Of a stretch of 64,000 nucleotides of DNA, positions 29,158 through 39,801 are shown piece after piece. The first letter of the stretch is position 1. Each line of letters opens with the position of its first letter. The notes beneath the pieces were generated by a model, which saw only the letters and a program-made list of their open reading frames with translations, was not told where the DNA came from and did no database searches. Both the position numbers and the translations under genes were made by a program. The DNA lies in contig JAFDVL010000108.1 in the NCBI GenBank assembly GCA_018268995.1, positions 19,547 through 83,546 on the forward strand, given 5' to 3'. The stretch comes from Acidobacteriota bacterium. Its GTDB lineage: Bacteria; Acidobacteriota; Blastocatellia; RBC074.

Positions 29158-30498
29158 ATGAACAAAATGAATCGTCGTACTTTCATCCAACAAGGTGGCA
29201 CCGCAAGCCTGATGGCCGGGGCTTTTATCAAATCCGGTTGGGCGCGCTCCAGCCCGAACGAGACCATCAACATTGCAGTGATGGGCGTCAACGGGCGAGG
29301 CGGAGCATTGCTGGAAGGCTTTGCCGGATTGCCGAATGTCAATGTCGCCACGATTTGTGACATTGATGAAAATCTGTTTCCAAAAGCGCTCTCCGACCTC
29401 GAAAAAGTTTGTGGCAAACGCGCCAAAACAGAAACCGATATTCGCCGCGTCCTCGAAAACAAAGACATTGACGCCATTGCTGTTGCTGCGCCGAATCATT
29501 GGCACGCGCTGGCGACGATCTGGGGATGTCAGGCAGGCAAAGATGTCTACGTCGAAAAGCCTGTTTCGTGGTCAATTACGGAAGGCCGCCGGATGATCGA
29601 AGCAGCGCGCAAATACGACCGCATCGTGCAAACCGGAACGCAAAATCGCAGCCGCCCGCTGATTCAGTCAGCAGTGGATTATTTGCACGCCGGAAAGCTG
29701 GGCAAAATTTATCAGATTCGCTGTCTTGTCCTGCGTCCGCGCGACAGCATCGGTCACAAAGCAAATGGCCCGATTCCCAAAGGCGTGCATTTCGATTTGT
29801 GGACAGGCCCCGCCGCGATGCGTCCGTTCAATCCGAATCGGTTCCATTACAACTGGCATTGGTTCTGGGATACGGGCAACGGCGAAACCGGGAACAATGG
29901 CCCGCATTACACCGACATCGCGCGCTGGATTCTGAAGAAGTACGAGCATCCGACCAAAGCCCAAAGCATAGGGGCTGTGGACGTTCACGACACCGATCAG
30001 GAAACGCCGACCACACAAAGCTCTGTGCTCGAATATGCCGACAAAACGCGCGTGCAGATCGAAATGCGCAACTGGTACACGAACAGCGAAGACGGCATCC
30101 GAATGGGCTTGCTGGTGTACGGTTCAGAAGGCTGGATGCGAATCGGCATGAGTGACTGGGCGACGTTCTTTGGCCGGAAAGATGAACCTGGCCCGAAGAT
30201 GACCGAAAAAGAAGCTGATGCTAAAGTCGAAACGATGAACACGCGTGGCACGGGCGAAACAGGGCATCTGCTGAACTTTATTGATTGTATGCGTTCGCGC
30301 AAACGACAAGACCTAAAGGCTGAATTGCAGGAGGGGCATTATTCTTCTTCGATGTGCCACCTTTCCAATATTGCGTATCGCACGCAACGGACGGTTAACT
30401 TTGATTCCAATCGCGAACAGTTCATTGGCGACAAAGAAGCTAACAGCTTGCTGACCAGAAATTACCGTGCGCCTTTTGTCGTCCCAGACAAGGTGTAA
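29158..30498 (+). CDS. Tat-exported Gfo/Idh/MocA family oxidoreductase
   Basis: A 446-residue protein. The Tat signal is MNRRTFIQQGGTASLMAG, followed by INIAVMGVNGRGG (Rossmann loop), VEKPVSWSITEG (EKP motif) and the longer C-terminal domain typical of secreted members (FHYNWHWFWDTGNGETGNNGPH). The His-rich stretch may form the substrate or metal site. I start at 29158; a second ATG at 29167 is possible. It is the last gene of the rightward half. A convergent terminator follows at 30526-30560. Confidence 0.88.
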   Translation: MNKMNRRTFIQQGGTASLMAGAFIKSGWARSSPNETINIAVMGVNGRGGALLEGFAGLPNVNVATICDIDENLFPKALSDLEKVCGKRAKTETDIRRVLENKDIDAIAVAAPNHWHALATIWGCQAGKDVYVEKPVSWSITEGRRMIEAARKYDRIVQTGTQNRSRPLIQSAVDYLHAGKLGKIYQIRCLVLRPRDSIGHKANGPIPKGVHFDLWTGPAAMRPFNPNRFHYNWHWFWDTGNGETGNNGPHYTDIARWILKKYEHPTKAQSIGAVDVHDTDQETPTTQSSVLEYADKTRVQIEMRNWYTNSEDGIRMGLLVYGSEGWMRIGMSDWATFFGRKDEPGPKMTEKEADAKVETMNTRGTGETGHLLNFIDCMRSRKRQDLKAELQEGHYSSSMCHLSNIAYRTQRTVNFDSNREQFIGDKEANSLLTRNYRAPFVVPDKV

Positions 30499-30525
30499 CA
30501 GAAGGCTGTGCCATCAAAAATAAAC

Positions 30526-30560
30526 GTCCCCGCCAGAGTCACACAAGCTCTGGCGGAGAC
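30526..30560. terminator. Hairpin terminator between convergent genes
   Basis: The stem CCGCCAGAG/CTCTGGCGG (30530-30538 and 30548-30556) is extended by GTC/GAC after one mismatch, with a 9-nt loop. On the minus strand it is followed by TTTATTTTT, so it best serves the giant leftward gene. On the plus strand no T-run follows. Confidence 0.7.
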
Positions 30561-30570
30561 GAAGGGGGAC

Positions 30571-33500
30571 TTAGCACACAGGCCGAATGACAGGAATCGT
30601 AAGGGTTGAAATCGTCTGTGCAGTTTTATGCAGCGCACGGATGCCGCGCCAGGGAGCAGTCCGAGGGGTCATTAATAATCCGACTCCAGCCCCGATATTG
30701 AACTTCAGGCTACCGACTTGCCCGCTGGGGATCATGACGTTCATTCCATTCGGGACTCGCGGTACGGTCGTTGTGATGTTCGCAATTGCCTGGCATTTGC
30801 CGACCAGGAAACTACTGAAACTACCGAACGGCTTTTCATTTCCGTTGAAGACCTGCCCCACTCCGACCTGACTGGCTCCGCTCATTTGCCCAGTGGTTAA
30901 ATCCCCTTGCAATCCGACAGTCACCACGCGTTGGTTAGCTACATCCACCGGACTTTGAATTTCTGCGGCGATTTGGCTGGGCGCGGCATCATAGCTTCTT
31001 CCATCGAAGAACAGCGTGGCCGTCTGGTTTTGCACGATAGCCAATGCCTGTGAGTGCGCCCAGAAGGCTTCTGCACCATAGTTGTCCACATAATCACCAT
31101 CCATAATAAAGGCATTGCCAATCAGGCTGTTATTTTGAACTGGAATGCCCTCGCTATTTACTGCCACTGCTAACAACCAGCCCGTCGTATCAGGGTCATA
31201 TTCAGAGGCTTTGAACGAGAAGCTGGCATTCGGTGTCAGACAGACGAATTGATCCGCCGCATCACAACTTGCCCCATCAATGAAGAAGATATGCACGTAG
31301 GCGGATTGCAATCCGATGTTGCTGAGGGTCAGGCGCGTATCTTTTCGCGGTGCTGCCTTGGAGGTGTAATACGGGAAGACGAGCACTGATCCCGCCTTCT
31401 GCGCACCTGCCTGCACGTTGGCGGGCGCAAGCGGACAATTTAACACCGTACAGGCCTGCACCATTGCGGGATTGCCGCCATTCAAACTGGCGGTGGAATT
31501 CACACACAATTGGGTGCCAATCGGTGTTCCATCCGTTACTTTCACTTTGTAATCAATCAGGACGGTCTGATTCGCGGGCAGAACGCCTGTGACGGTGACA
31601 CCACCATTGTTGATGGTGCAGGTTCCCACAGAAGATTGACAGGTTCCTGGCACGCCTGTGAGTTGCGCGGAAAATGCCGCATTGAAGTTCAGATTCGCCG
31701 CAACATTATTGGGGTTCATTACTTCTGCGTGTACTGACAGGATATTGTTTTCCCCCGTACAAACAATCGGGTCAGACAAATTTACAGAGAACGGAAATGT
31801 GTTGGGCGCATTGACAGTAAATTTGTACGTGTTGCTGGTGCCCGTGCAATTCAGGCTATCGGTCACTTTCACTGTGATCGAGAATGATCCCGTCTCTGTT
31901 GGCGTGCCGGACAAAGTGCCATTCGACGCTAAGGTTAACCCCAGAGGCAATGTGCCCGAATTCAGCATATACGTTGCTGTGCCGACAGCGCCCGTTTGCG
32001 TGAACGATTGATTAAACGCCTCATTGAGCGTCAAATTAGTTGTCGCAGGCGGGGTGATGGTAATCGTTCCACACGTAATTACCAGATTGTATGTGGTTCC
32101 CATCCCTGTACAGCTGTTGGCATCTGTTGCAACGACTGTGATGGGGAAGGCTCCCAATTGTGTGGGCGTACCCGAAAGCACACCATTCGAGGCCAGCGTT
32201 AATCCAGTAGGCAAAGTGCTTGAAGTCGTAAATGCTACAGTACCAATCCCGCCGCTTTGCGTGAAGGTTTGGTTGAACGCCGTACCAGAAGTCCCCGTGG
32301 TTATAGTGGGATTCGTCACCGTGATTGTTTGGCAACCGATCACCAGCGTGTATGTCGCTCCAGTACCCATACATCCGTTGCTGTCGGTTGCTTTCACGGT
32401 AATGGGGAACGAGCCGGTTTGTGTTGGCGTCCCTGACAATGTGCCATTCGAGGCGAGCGTTAAGCCGGTTGGCAACGTGCTGGAGGTACTGAATGTGGTC
32501 GTGCCAATGCCCCCGCTTTGCATGAAGGATTGACTAAAAAAGCTGCCTGCCGTCCCGCTCGTCGTGCCAGGGTTGGTCACGCTGATTGTTTGGCAACCAA
32601 TTACCAGCGTATACGTGCCGCCTGCCACCATACAGTTATTGTTGTCTGTCACATTGACAGCAATGGGGAACGTACCTGTTTGCGTTGGGGTGCCGCTGAG
32701 CGTGCCATTTGAATTTAGCGTAAGTCCGGTCGGCAAGGTGCTCGACGTACTAAATGCCACGGGCGTGATGCCGCCCATCTGCGTAAATGTCTGGCTGAAG
32801 AACGTCCCCGCCGTGCCGGTCGTCGTCGCCGGATTCGATACCATGATGGTCGCGCAACTATTGGTTAAAGAGAAATTGACTGCGGTGGACGCGCCGTTCG
32901 CTGCGGCGCTGACGGTGTAAGGGCCGCCTTTGATTGTATTGGCTGTCACTGTTCCTGTAGTTGCGACACCACTTGCAATCGTCGCCGGATTGCCTGCAAT
33001 TGTCGCGCTGGCTCCGCTGCCTGGTGGCGTGAACGTGATTTGCCCGCCGTCTACGGGTTCGCTGTTGCTGGACGTCACAGTCACTTGCAGCGGATTCGCA
33101 AACGCTGACGTCACCGCCGTGGACTGATTATTGCCGCTATTGATGGCCAGCGTGAAGCCGCGCGATTCAAATGCGCCGATGTCTACGACGGATTGCTGCG
33201 GACGCGCGATGCCGCGCTGATCGGTGGCGGGCGCGCCGCTCGCGGTTCCCGCATTGATCGCCGGACTGCCGGGCAACAGCGCGAACGTTTGTGTCGTGCC
33301 GCCGTAATTTCCTAACGTACTCAGCAACGCCGTTGCCAGCGCGCCAGTCAGGTTATTCGAGGCCGTGACTGTGCCGTTAATGTCTGTGCCATTCCCAACC
33401 GCGATAGTGTTCTTCACCGTTACCGTACCACTGTTGTTATTAACGCCGCCGCCGTTGGAAACCAGTGTGCAGTTGGTGACGTTCGTTGTGCCGGTGGAGT

Positions 33501-36500
33501 GGTTATGGATGCCGCCACCCAGATTGGCAAGATTGCCGGAGAAGGTGCAATTTGTGACGTTGACGATGCCGCTGGTGGAGAAGTTGTTGATGCCGCCGCC
33601 GCCTGTCCCGGTGCTGTTATTGTTGAGGAAAGTCGAACCCGTAACGTTCAGCGTACCACCGCTGGCGTGGCGAATGCCGCCGCCGCCAGATGATCCGGTG
33701 ATAGCGTTGCTGTCAAAGGTCATGTTGTCGAGATTGACCTGTCCCGTGCTGAAATTAATCAAACCGCCGCCGCCATTGCCGCGCCCGTTCGCCACCGTCA
33801 AACCGGAAATCGTGACGGCGTAATTGCCACTACCGATATTGAAGGGCCGATACATGCTTGCGCCGCTCACGGTCAGTTGATTGGCTCCGGGGCCGGTGAT
33901 GGTCAGGTTGGGATGGGCAATGGTCGGCAAATCGCTTCCCAGCATAATCGTGTTCGGCAACGTCACGTTGAAATTGATCGTGAGCGGCGAACACAGCGTC
34001 GGCGTTACCAGCGCGTTGGCTTCCTGAATTGCCGCGCGCAGCGTGCAGATGCCGTTGCCGTTTGCCGTTTCGCAGATGCCGTTGCCCGGATTGATGTCTA
34101 CGTCGTCGCCTGTATTATTGACCGTGAGCGTCGTTGGGCAGGTCAGTAAGCTGACGTTGATGTTGCCGGAAGTACCAGTGATGGAAGTGGTCACTGTATC
34201 CTTTGCCGTAATCGTCCACATGCCGACGGTGTTGAGCGTGGCGCTGAGCATACGCACGCCGTTGTCGCCTGCGAGAAAGGTGTAGTTGGCGGGCAGAGTG
34301 GCCGCGCCATCCGTGCTGGTGAACTGCGCCGTGCCGGTGTACCCCGTCGCCGTGTTGCCGAATGAGTCGAGTGCCGTCACCGTGAAATTGAACGCCGTGC
34401 CAACGCTGGCATTCGCGGGCGCAGTGACCAGAAAGCTCGTCGCCGGGCCGGGCGTATTTGTCAGGCTGAACGTCGCACTCAACGCGCCAACACTTGCCGT
34501 GACGTTGTACGGCCCGCCCGCTACGGCGTTCGCGGTGGCCGTGACGCTGGCGACACCGGAACCATCCGTGTTGGCTGTCGGCCCGGACAACGAAGCCGTT
34601 GCGCCGCCGCCGGGCGCACTGAAATTCACCGTCACGTTGGGGATCACGACATTCGCGGCATCGCGTACCGTCGCGGCGAGCGCAGTGGCGAAGCTCGTAT
34701 TCACCGTCGTGGATTGGGGGGTGCCGCCCGTCGCCGTAATCGAAGCCGCAACCTGCTGCACGGTGACGGTGTCCGCATTGGACGCTACCGCCGTGCCGAG
34801 ATTGATACGGACAGGATCGCCGCCGCCGTAAGCCATTGCGGTATTGCTGACCGAAGTCGGCGAATTGGCCGGAACATTCACCGTCAAAGTCAGCGCATTG
34901 AACGCGCCACCCATCCCCGCGACGACTTGCGAGGAAGTGCAGGTTACTGTCGTCGTGCCAGAACAACTCCAGCCCGTGCCGCTGAACGAAGACAGCGTGT
35001 ACCCTGTGGGCAGCGTGTCAGAAACCGTCATCGTGCCGGAAGTCGAGCTGGTTCCGGTGTTCGTCACCTGAATCGTCCAACTGTTGGTTTGTCCCTGTGT
35101 GAAATTGCCGCTGTGCGATTTGCTGACGGCCAGACTGGGCGCAGTCACGGTAAGCGAGAACTGGGCATCTGTCGTCGCACTGCAATCGTCTGTCGCGCGA
35201 ATCGTGATGGTGTGTGTCCCGGCGGGTGCAGGGCTGCTGATCGAAACGACGCCGGACGAGTTGACGCTGATTGTCCCCGTATACGTGCCTTTGTCGAAAA
35301 CGCTATAGCCTGTGATTGTGCCATTGTCGGTCGCCGTTGTCGGCGAGTTGGTGGTTGCGCCTCCTGATACGACGCTGACGCTGCCGTACGTCACACTTGG
35401 CGGGGTGTTGGCTGTCACCTTTACCGTCAGGTTTGCTGTCGCTGTCCCGCCCACTGAATCTGTCGCTTTCAGCACCACCGTGTTGTCTCCGAGAGCGGCG
35501 CTACAGTCCGCCCTGACGGTGGCTGTAACCGTGCCGTTGGGGTTGAGGATGCTCGTTACGAAGATGCCGGTCGGAACGGTCATGGCTGTCACGGTCACGG
35601 TGCTATTGCCGGAATTATCAGTGACAGTTGCAATTGTGTCGCTCGTGCCTGCGCTGCCTTGCTGTCGTGTAATGGTTGCGCCCGCCGTGATTGTCGGGGC
35701 GGGGTCGCAGCCGCCCAGCCGCACGAACAACGTATCGGTGCCGAAATTCGCGGTCACGAAATCCTGTCTGCCGTCACCGTTGAAATCGCCCACTGCCAAT
35801 TTCGTCCCCGCCGCGCCCGTTACCGTCACGATGACCGCAGTGCCGAAACTTCCCGTCCCTGTGCCGAGCAGGTATGCGAAGTTTTCAAGGCCGCTTCGCT
35901 TGAAGGCTACATCCTGATGGCCGTCGTTGTTGATGTCTGCCACACGAATCTCGCCGGGACCCGAACTCACAGAAATCGTCGTGGGTGTGGGGGGAGTCAC
36001 TGTGTTGGAAACATCGCCGAGAATGAGCGAGAGCGAGGCGGAATTCTGATTGGACGTGATGAGATCAGGCTTGCCGTCCTCGTTAAAATCGCCGACCGCC
36101 AGGTATTCAGGGTTGTCGCCGACGTTGTAGCTGGGGCCATTGGTGAAGGTTCCGTCTCCATTGCCGATGCGCACCGTCACCGTGCCGGGCGAGCCGAAGC
36201 CGCCGGGCGGGTTAAATATCTGGTTCGATGTCGCAAAGTCGAGGTTGCCGTCGCTATTGAAATCGGCGACGACGACCTGTCCGGGGCCATCGCCTACGCT
36301 GACATTGCTGACGGTTGGGAAGCCGCCCGCGCCGTTGCCGAGTGCGACCGTTGCGTTGTCTCCACCGATATTGGCCGTCACGAAATCGAGCTTGCCGTCG
36401 TTGTTGAAATCGCCGAGCGCGATAGATTTTGTCGTTTGGCCGGTGGTGATGTCGGTCGAGCCAGAGAACCCACCCGCGCCGTCGCCGAGCCGGATGGCGA

Positions 36501-38616
36501 CAGCGTTGTTGCTAGAACTCACCGCGATATCCTGATTCCCGTCGCCGTTGAAATCCCCGACCGCCACCGCATTCGGATTGGCGGGCGTGCTGACCGTCGG
36601 CATCACTGTGAAACCGCCTGCGCCGTCGCCGAGCCGAATCGAGGCCGTCGCGTTGCTGCCGTTGGCCGTCGCCAAATCCTGCTTGCCGTCATTGTTGAAA
36701 TCACCGACCGCAGTTCCGAGAGGAGTGCTCACGCCCGTTACGTTCGCCGCGCTCGTGAAGGCGGGTGTTCCGGCGCAGGCCGTCCCGTTTTGCACCGTCA
36801 ATTGAAACGTCGTGGTCGTCACCCCGCTGATGTTGAAGGCGTTAACCGTAATCGTATACGTCCCCGCCGGATGTGCATTGACCACGCTCACTACGCCCGT
36901 AGCCGGATTGACGCGCAGCGTGCCGTTGAAGCCTGAAGAGGCCGTAGCAACGATGCTCGTGGCATTCGTCGGAGCAGCGTCTGGCGTCACAGTGGTTTGT
37001 TGCGCCAGGTTCACCGAAGCGGCGGAATAGTTGCCGAGCGTCGGCATTGGCAGGGTGGTATTGCTCAAGGTGAAATTGACGAACTCCGTGGTCGAAACGC
37101 TGGCCTTGACGTTGTAATTCGCCCCGACCGTACCATTGGCTGTGACGGTGCCAGAGGTCGCCACGCCGCCGCTGATCGTCGCAGGGCTGCCCGCAACGGT
37201 CGCGCTTGCGCCGCTGCCTGGAGGCGTGAAGGTGACTTTTCCGCCATTCACTGGCTCGCCAGCAGACGAGCTAACCGTCACGCTCAGCGGATTGGTAAAG
37301 GCAGTAGTGGTGGTGGCGCTCTGCATATCACCACTATTGATGGCGACCGTAAAGCCCTGTGATTCAAAAGCGCCGATGTCCGTCGTCGTTTGCTGTGGTC
37401 GTGCAATGCCGCGCTGATCGGTGGATGGCGCGCCTGTGTTGGTGCCTGCGTTGATGGCCGGGCTGCCGGGCAACAGGTTGATGGTCTGGGTCGAACCGCC
37501 ATAATTTCCGAGCGTTCCGAGCAAGGCGTTGGCAACTGAAACACCCACCTGATTGCCATTCGAGCCGTTCGTCAGGCTGCCGCTGCCACCGGTTCCGATG
37601 AGGTTATTGAAACTCGACGCGGTCGTGTTTCCCTGTGGAGATGATGGTCGCTTGATGTCTGTGGGTGTCCCTGACAACGTATTACCCAGCACAATCGTAT
37701 TGATCAGCGTCACGTTGCCGGTACTGCCGATCCAGATGCCATCATGCTGGTTGTTGGTAATCGTGCAGTTGGTGAGCGTTGTGTTCTGACTGGAATTGAA
37801 CAGAATGCCGCCTCCAACATTGCTGCCACTATTGGTGTTGCCGCTGAGGGTGCAATTGGTCAGCGTCATTTGGCCGGACGATTCAAGGGAGATGCCGCCT
37901 CCGCTGCCCCCTGCATTGTTGCTGATGTTGCAGCGGGTGAGCGTGGTTGAGGAACCATAAATTACGATCCCGCCGCCGAGATTGCTCCCCGAATTGTTGC
38001 TGACCGTGCAATCCGTCATCGTCAGCGTGCCATCGTTTTGGATGCCGCCCGCCTGTGGGGCCGTGTTATTCGAAATCGTGCAATCCGTCATCGTCAGCGT
38101 GCCATTATTCTGAATGCCGCCTGCTTGCGAGGCAGGGTTGCCGTTTGTGACGGTGAGGTTTTTGAGTTCGACCGTACCACTGCTAATGTTGAAAATGCGA
38201 AAGGTTCCGCTCCCACGCGTCACCGTCACTCCTGCGCCACCATCAATCGTCAGATTTTTGCTGATGCCCAGTTCCCCGCTGGTCAGTGTGACAGTAGTAA
38301 CGCCGGAAAAGACGATGGTGTCTCCCGCAGATGCCGCAGCAATCGTATCGCGTAACGTTCCGGCTCCACTGTTTGCGCCACTGGTAACTGTTTGTGTCGC
38401 AAAGAAAGCTGCCAGCATTGCTCTACCAGGCGTAGTGCGAGCCAATAACTGCGCGGCTTGGGTGCTGGCCCGTTCACGCAAAGACAGCCCGCTGGCATTT
38501 ACCGACTGCAAGGCTAATCCGCTGGCGGATACCAGACTCAGCAAGATGAGCAGGGAGACAATGACAAAGCGACGATCACGCAAACGTGTGCGGACAAGGT
38601 GAGGGATTAATTTCAT
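30571..38616 (-). CDS. Giant multidomain surface/secreted protein (beta-helix, FG-GAP, DUF11, Ig-like repeats)
   Basis: A 2681-residue protein with a hydrophobic export segment near the N-terminus (FVIVSLLILLSLVSASG). By genome position, from N to C, it shows a first right-handed beta-helix with CTISNN-type repeats (about 38,400-37,400), Ig/Big-like segments, and seven FG-GAP calcium-binding units (DFNNDGKQD type, 36,760-35,700). A DUF11 adhesion module follows (about 35,140-34,800), then a second CSLREA-started beta-helix (about 34,140-33,200), four He_PIG Ig-like repeats (32,860-31,805) and a C-terminal domain. I choose the ATG at 38616; upstream codons lie over the neighbouring receiver gene. 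It is probably an adhesin or extracellular matrix protein. It is preceded by a receiver gene 23 bp away. Confidence 0.82.
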   Translation of the reverse strand: MKLIPHLVRTRLRDRRFVIVSLLILLSLVSASGLALQSVNASGLSLRERASTQAAQLLARTTPGRAMLAAFFATQTVTSGANSGAGTLRDTIAAASAGDTIVFSGVTTVTLTSGELGISKNLTIDGGAGVTVTRGSGTFRIFNISSGTVELKNLTVTNGNPASQAGGIQNNGTLTMTDCTISNNTAPQAGGIQNDGTLTMTDCTVSNNSGSNLGGGIVIYGSSTTLTRCNISNNAGGSGGGISLESSGQMTLTNCTLSGNTNSGSNVGGGILFNSSQNTTLTNCTITNNQHDGIWIGSTGNVTLINTIVLGNTLSGTPTDIKRPSSPQGNTTASSFNNLIGTGGSGSLTNGSNGNQVGVSVANALLGTLGNYGGSTQTINLLPGSPAINAGTNTGAPSTDQRGIARPQQTTTDIGAFESQGFTVAINSGDMQSATTTTAFTNPLSVTVSSSAGEPVNGGKVTFTPPGSGASATVAGSPATISGGVATSGTVTANGTVGANYNVKASVSTTEFVNFTLSNTTLPMPTLGNYSAASVNLAQQTTVTPDAAPTNATSIVATASSGFNGTLRVNPATGVVSVVNAHPAGTYTITVNAFNISGVTTTTFQLTVQNGTACAGTPAFTSAANVTGVSTPLGTAVGDFNNDGKQDLATANGSNATASIRLGDGAGGFTVMPTVSTPANPNAVAVGDFNGDGNQDIAVSSSNNAVAIRLGDGAGGFSGSTDITTGQTTKSIALGDFNNDGKLDFVTANIGGDNATVALGNGAGGFPTVSNVSVGDGPGQVVVADFNSDGNLDFATSNQIFNPPGGFGSPGTVTVRIGNGDGTFTNGPSYNVGDNPEYLAVGDFNEDGKPDLITSNQNSASLSLILGDVSNTVTPPTPTTISVSSGPGEIRVADINNDGHQDVAFKRSGLENFAYLLGTGTGSFGTAVIVTVTGAAGTKLAVGDFNGDGRQDFVTANFGTDTLFVRLGGCDPAPTITAGATITRQQGSAGTSDTIATVTDNSGNSTVTVTAMTVPTGIFVTSILNPNGTVTATVRADCSAALGDNTVVLKATDSVGGTATANLTVKVTANTPPSVTYGSVSVVSGGATTNSPTTATDNGTITGYSVFDKGTYTGTISVNSSGVVSISSPAPAGTHTITIRATDDCSATTDAQFSLTVTAPSLAVSKSHSGNFTQGQTNSWTIQVTNTGTSSTSGTMTVSDTLPTGYTLSSFSGTGWSCSGTTTVTCTSSQVVAGMGGAFNALTLTVNVPANSPTSVSNTAMAYGGGDPVRINLGTAVASNADTVTVQQVAASITATGGTPQSTTVNTSFATALAATVRDAANVVIPNVTVNFSAPGGGATASLSGPTANTDGSGVASVTATANAVAGGPYNVTASVGALSATFSLTNTPGPATSFLVTAPANASVGTAFNFTVTALDSFGNTATGYTGTAQFTSTDGAATLPANYTFLAGDNGVRMLSATLNTVGMWTITAKDTVTTSITGTSGNINVSLLTCPTTLTVNNTGDDVDINPGNGICETANGNGICTLRAAIQEANALVTPTLCSPLTINFNVTLPNTIMLGSDLPTIAHPNLTITGPGANQLTVSGASMYRPFNIGSGNYAVTISGLTVANGRGNGGGGLINFSTGQVNLDNMTFDSNAITGSSGGGGIRHASGGTLNVTGSTFLNNNSTGTGGGGINNFSTSGIVNVTNCTFSGNLANLGGGIHNHSTGTTNVTNCTLVSNGGGVNNNSGTVTVKNTIAVGNGTDINGTVTASNNLTGALATALLSTLGNYGGTTQTFALLPGSPAINAGTASGAPATDQRGIARPQQSVVDIGAFESRGFTLAINSGNNQSTAVTSAFANPLQVTVTSSNSEPVDGGQITFTPPGSGASATIAGNPATIASGVATTGTVTANTIKGGPYTVSAAANGASTAVNFSLTNSCATIMVSNPATTTGTAGTFFSQTFTQMGGITPVAFSTSSTLPTGLTLNSNGTLSGTPTQTGTFPIAVNVTDNNNCMVAGGTYTLVIGCQTISVTNPGTTSGTAGSFFSQSFMQSGGIGTTTFSTSSTLPTGLTLASNGTLSGTPTQTGSFPITVKATDSNGCMGTGATYTLVIGCQTITVTNPTITTGTSGTAFNQTFTQSGGIGTVAFTTSSTLPTGLTLASNGVLSGTPTQLGAFPITVVATDANSCTGMGTTYNLVITCGTITITPPATTNLTLNEAFNQSFTQTGAVGTATYMLNSGTLPLGLTLASNGTLSGTPTETGSFSITVKVTDSLNCTGTSNTYKFTVNAPNTFPFSVNLSDPIVCTGENNILSVHAEVMNPNNVAANLNFNAAFSAQLTGVPGTCQSSVGTCTINNGGVTVTGVLPANQTVLIDYKVKVTDGTPIGTQLCVNSTASLNGGNPAMVQACTVLNCPLAPANVQAGAQKAGSVLVFPYYTSKAAPRKDTRLTLSNIGLQSAYVHIFFIDGASCDAADQFVCLTPNASFSFKASEYDPDTTGWLLAVAVNSEGIPVQNNSLIGNAFIMDGDYVDNYGAEAFWAHSQALAIVQNQTATLFFDGRSYDAAPSQIAAEIQSPVDVANQRVVTVGLQGDLTTGQMSGASQVGVGQVFNGNEKPFGSFSSFLVGKCQAIANITTTVPRVPNGMNVMIPSGQVGSLKFNIGAGVGLLMTPRTAPWRGIRALHKTAQTISTLTIPVIRPVC
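31805..32860 (-). repeat. Four tandem Ig-like (He_PIG) coding repeats
   Basis: Four units of about 84 residues, each with SSTLPTGLTLASNGTLSGTP-type sequence, ending in TYTLVIGCQT or a variant. Similarity is visible at DNA level, suggesting recent duplication or gene conversion within the giant gene. Confidence 0.85.
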
Positions 38617-38639
38617 AACAATGTGTGTGAAGGTCTGAC

Positions 38640-38996
38640 TCAGGCCGCTGCATTCAGCAACGTGCGTAAGGCCAGAATATTTTCTTTGGGGACAAAACCG
38701 TAAGCACCGTGTCGAAAGGCTGCATTCCGCAGTTCGTCGTCGTCGTGTCGTGTCACAATTACGACACGCGCTTCCGGGTGGTTGGCGCGCAATCGTCGCG
38801 TCGCCGTCAGCCCATCCATCCCAGCCATCTCCACATCCATGACTACCCAATCTGTACTGCCTAAGTGGTGCTGTTCATAGGCGAACAGCGCCGCTGCGCC
38901 ATCAGCACATTCAACGCAATTGGCGACAGGCGGCAACGCCAACCGTCGGATCAGGCGACGCATCGCCGGATTGTCATCCACGATCAAAACTTTCAT
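38640..38996 (-). CDS. Stand-alone response-regulator receiver protein (CheY-like)
   Basis: A 118-residue single receiver domain. The acidic pocket is VDDNP (Asp7, Asp8), the phospho-acceptor Asp54 is in VVMDVEM and the conserved Lys is in VPKEN near the end. No output domain is present. It lies 23 bp upstream of the giant surface protein on the same strand and downstream of the NarL-type regulator. It may therefore control export or assembly by protein contact rather than by DNA binding. The start has a GAAAGAAAG stretch as its ribosome binding site. Confidence 0.9.
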   Translation of the reverse strand: MKVLIVDDNPAMRRLIRRLALPPVANCVECADGAAALFAYEQHHLGSTDWVVMDVEMAGMDGLTATRRLRANHPEARVVIVTRHDDDELRNAAFRHGAYGFVPKENILALRTLLNAAA

Positions 38997-39147
38997 TACT
39001 TTCTTTCACTGTTGCCGGACAGTTTGGGTATCTTTGCTGAATGCTTGTAACAAAAAATCGGCAAAAAAGGAATAGAGCTGTTTACACAACAAGCATGAGT
39101 ACTTTTACACTTTTGCCATCAACGATGCGCTTAAAATTGGGAATCGC

Positions 39148-39801
39148 TTACAAGGCGGATTTATGTTCCAGCGCGAATTTTACCAACGCATGCGGCCCTT
39201 GCAGTCCAAGCTTCTGACTAATGTTGGTGCGATGGTTGCCGACAGTGCGGTGGTTGATGTGCAGCTCTTCGGCGATCTCTTTACTGGTTTTGTAGGCGGC
39301 AATCAATTTAAGAATCTGTCGTTCTGTGGGCGTCAAATTGCGGAGCCCCGGAGCCTTTGTCTGCAACGCTGCGCTGCGCTGGTAGCGATTGAGCAGAAAG
39401 CCGGAGAGGGTTGGACTGATATATGAATGTCCGGCGGCAATGGCTTTGATGCTTTCTGCGATCTCAGCCAGCGCGCTGTCCTTGAGCACATATCCCTGGA
39501 CGTTCAGGTTCATCGCCGCATTGAACATTTCTTCGTCCTGATACATGGTCAGAATGATGATTTGCGTTGTCAGCCGCCGTTCCTGAATCGCGCGCACGAC
39601 ATCGAAACCAGTCAATCTTGGCATATGCACGTCCAGCACCGCCACCGCAGGCTGGAGCGTTTCAATCAGATGCAATGCCTCTGCGCCGTCCCCCGCTTCC
39701 GCCAAAACTTTCAATCGGGGATCACGTTCGATGACCTTGCATAATCCGTGTCGTAATAACGGGTGATCGTCAGCAATGATTAGTCGGATGTCTTTATCCA
39801 T
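39148..39801 (-). CDS. NarL/LuxR-type response regulator
   Basis: A 217-residue protein with a receiver domain (Asp57 in VLDVHM, Lys in VLKDS) and a C-terminal LuxR helix-turn-helix (LTPTERQILKLIAAYKTSKEIAEE). Its start overlaps the end of the sensor gene by 8 bp, so the two form a translationally coupled pair. It would bind DNA when phosphorylated by the upstream HisKA_3 kinase. The likely target is the promoter of the receiver/giant protein genes, since the 151-bp gap behind it is the only room for a promoter there. Confidence 0.93.
   Translation of the reverse strand: MDKDIRLIIADDHPLLRHGLCKVIERDPRLKVLAEAGDGAEALHLIETLQPAVAVLDVHMPRLTGFDVVRAIQERRLTTQIIILTMYQDEEMFNAAMNLNVQGYVLKDSALAEIAESIKAIAAGHSYISPTLSGFLLNRYQRSAALQTKAPGLRNLTPTERQILKLIAAYKTSKEIAEELHINHRTVGNHRTNISQKLGLQGPHALVKFALEHKSAL

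Noticed and set aside
31805..32860. CRISPR-like regular repeats
   Set aside because: The units are about 255 bp, coding and in frame, and encode Ig-like domains.
35659..36936. Long open frames antisense to the giant surface-protein gene
   Set aside because: They arise from the biased codon use of Gly/Thr/Asn-rich repeats, have no recognisable domains and no ribosome sites; the minus-strand frame has clear domains.
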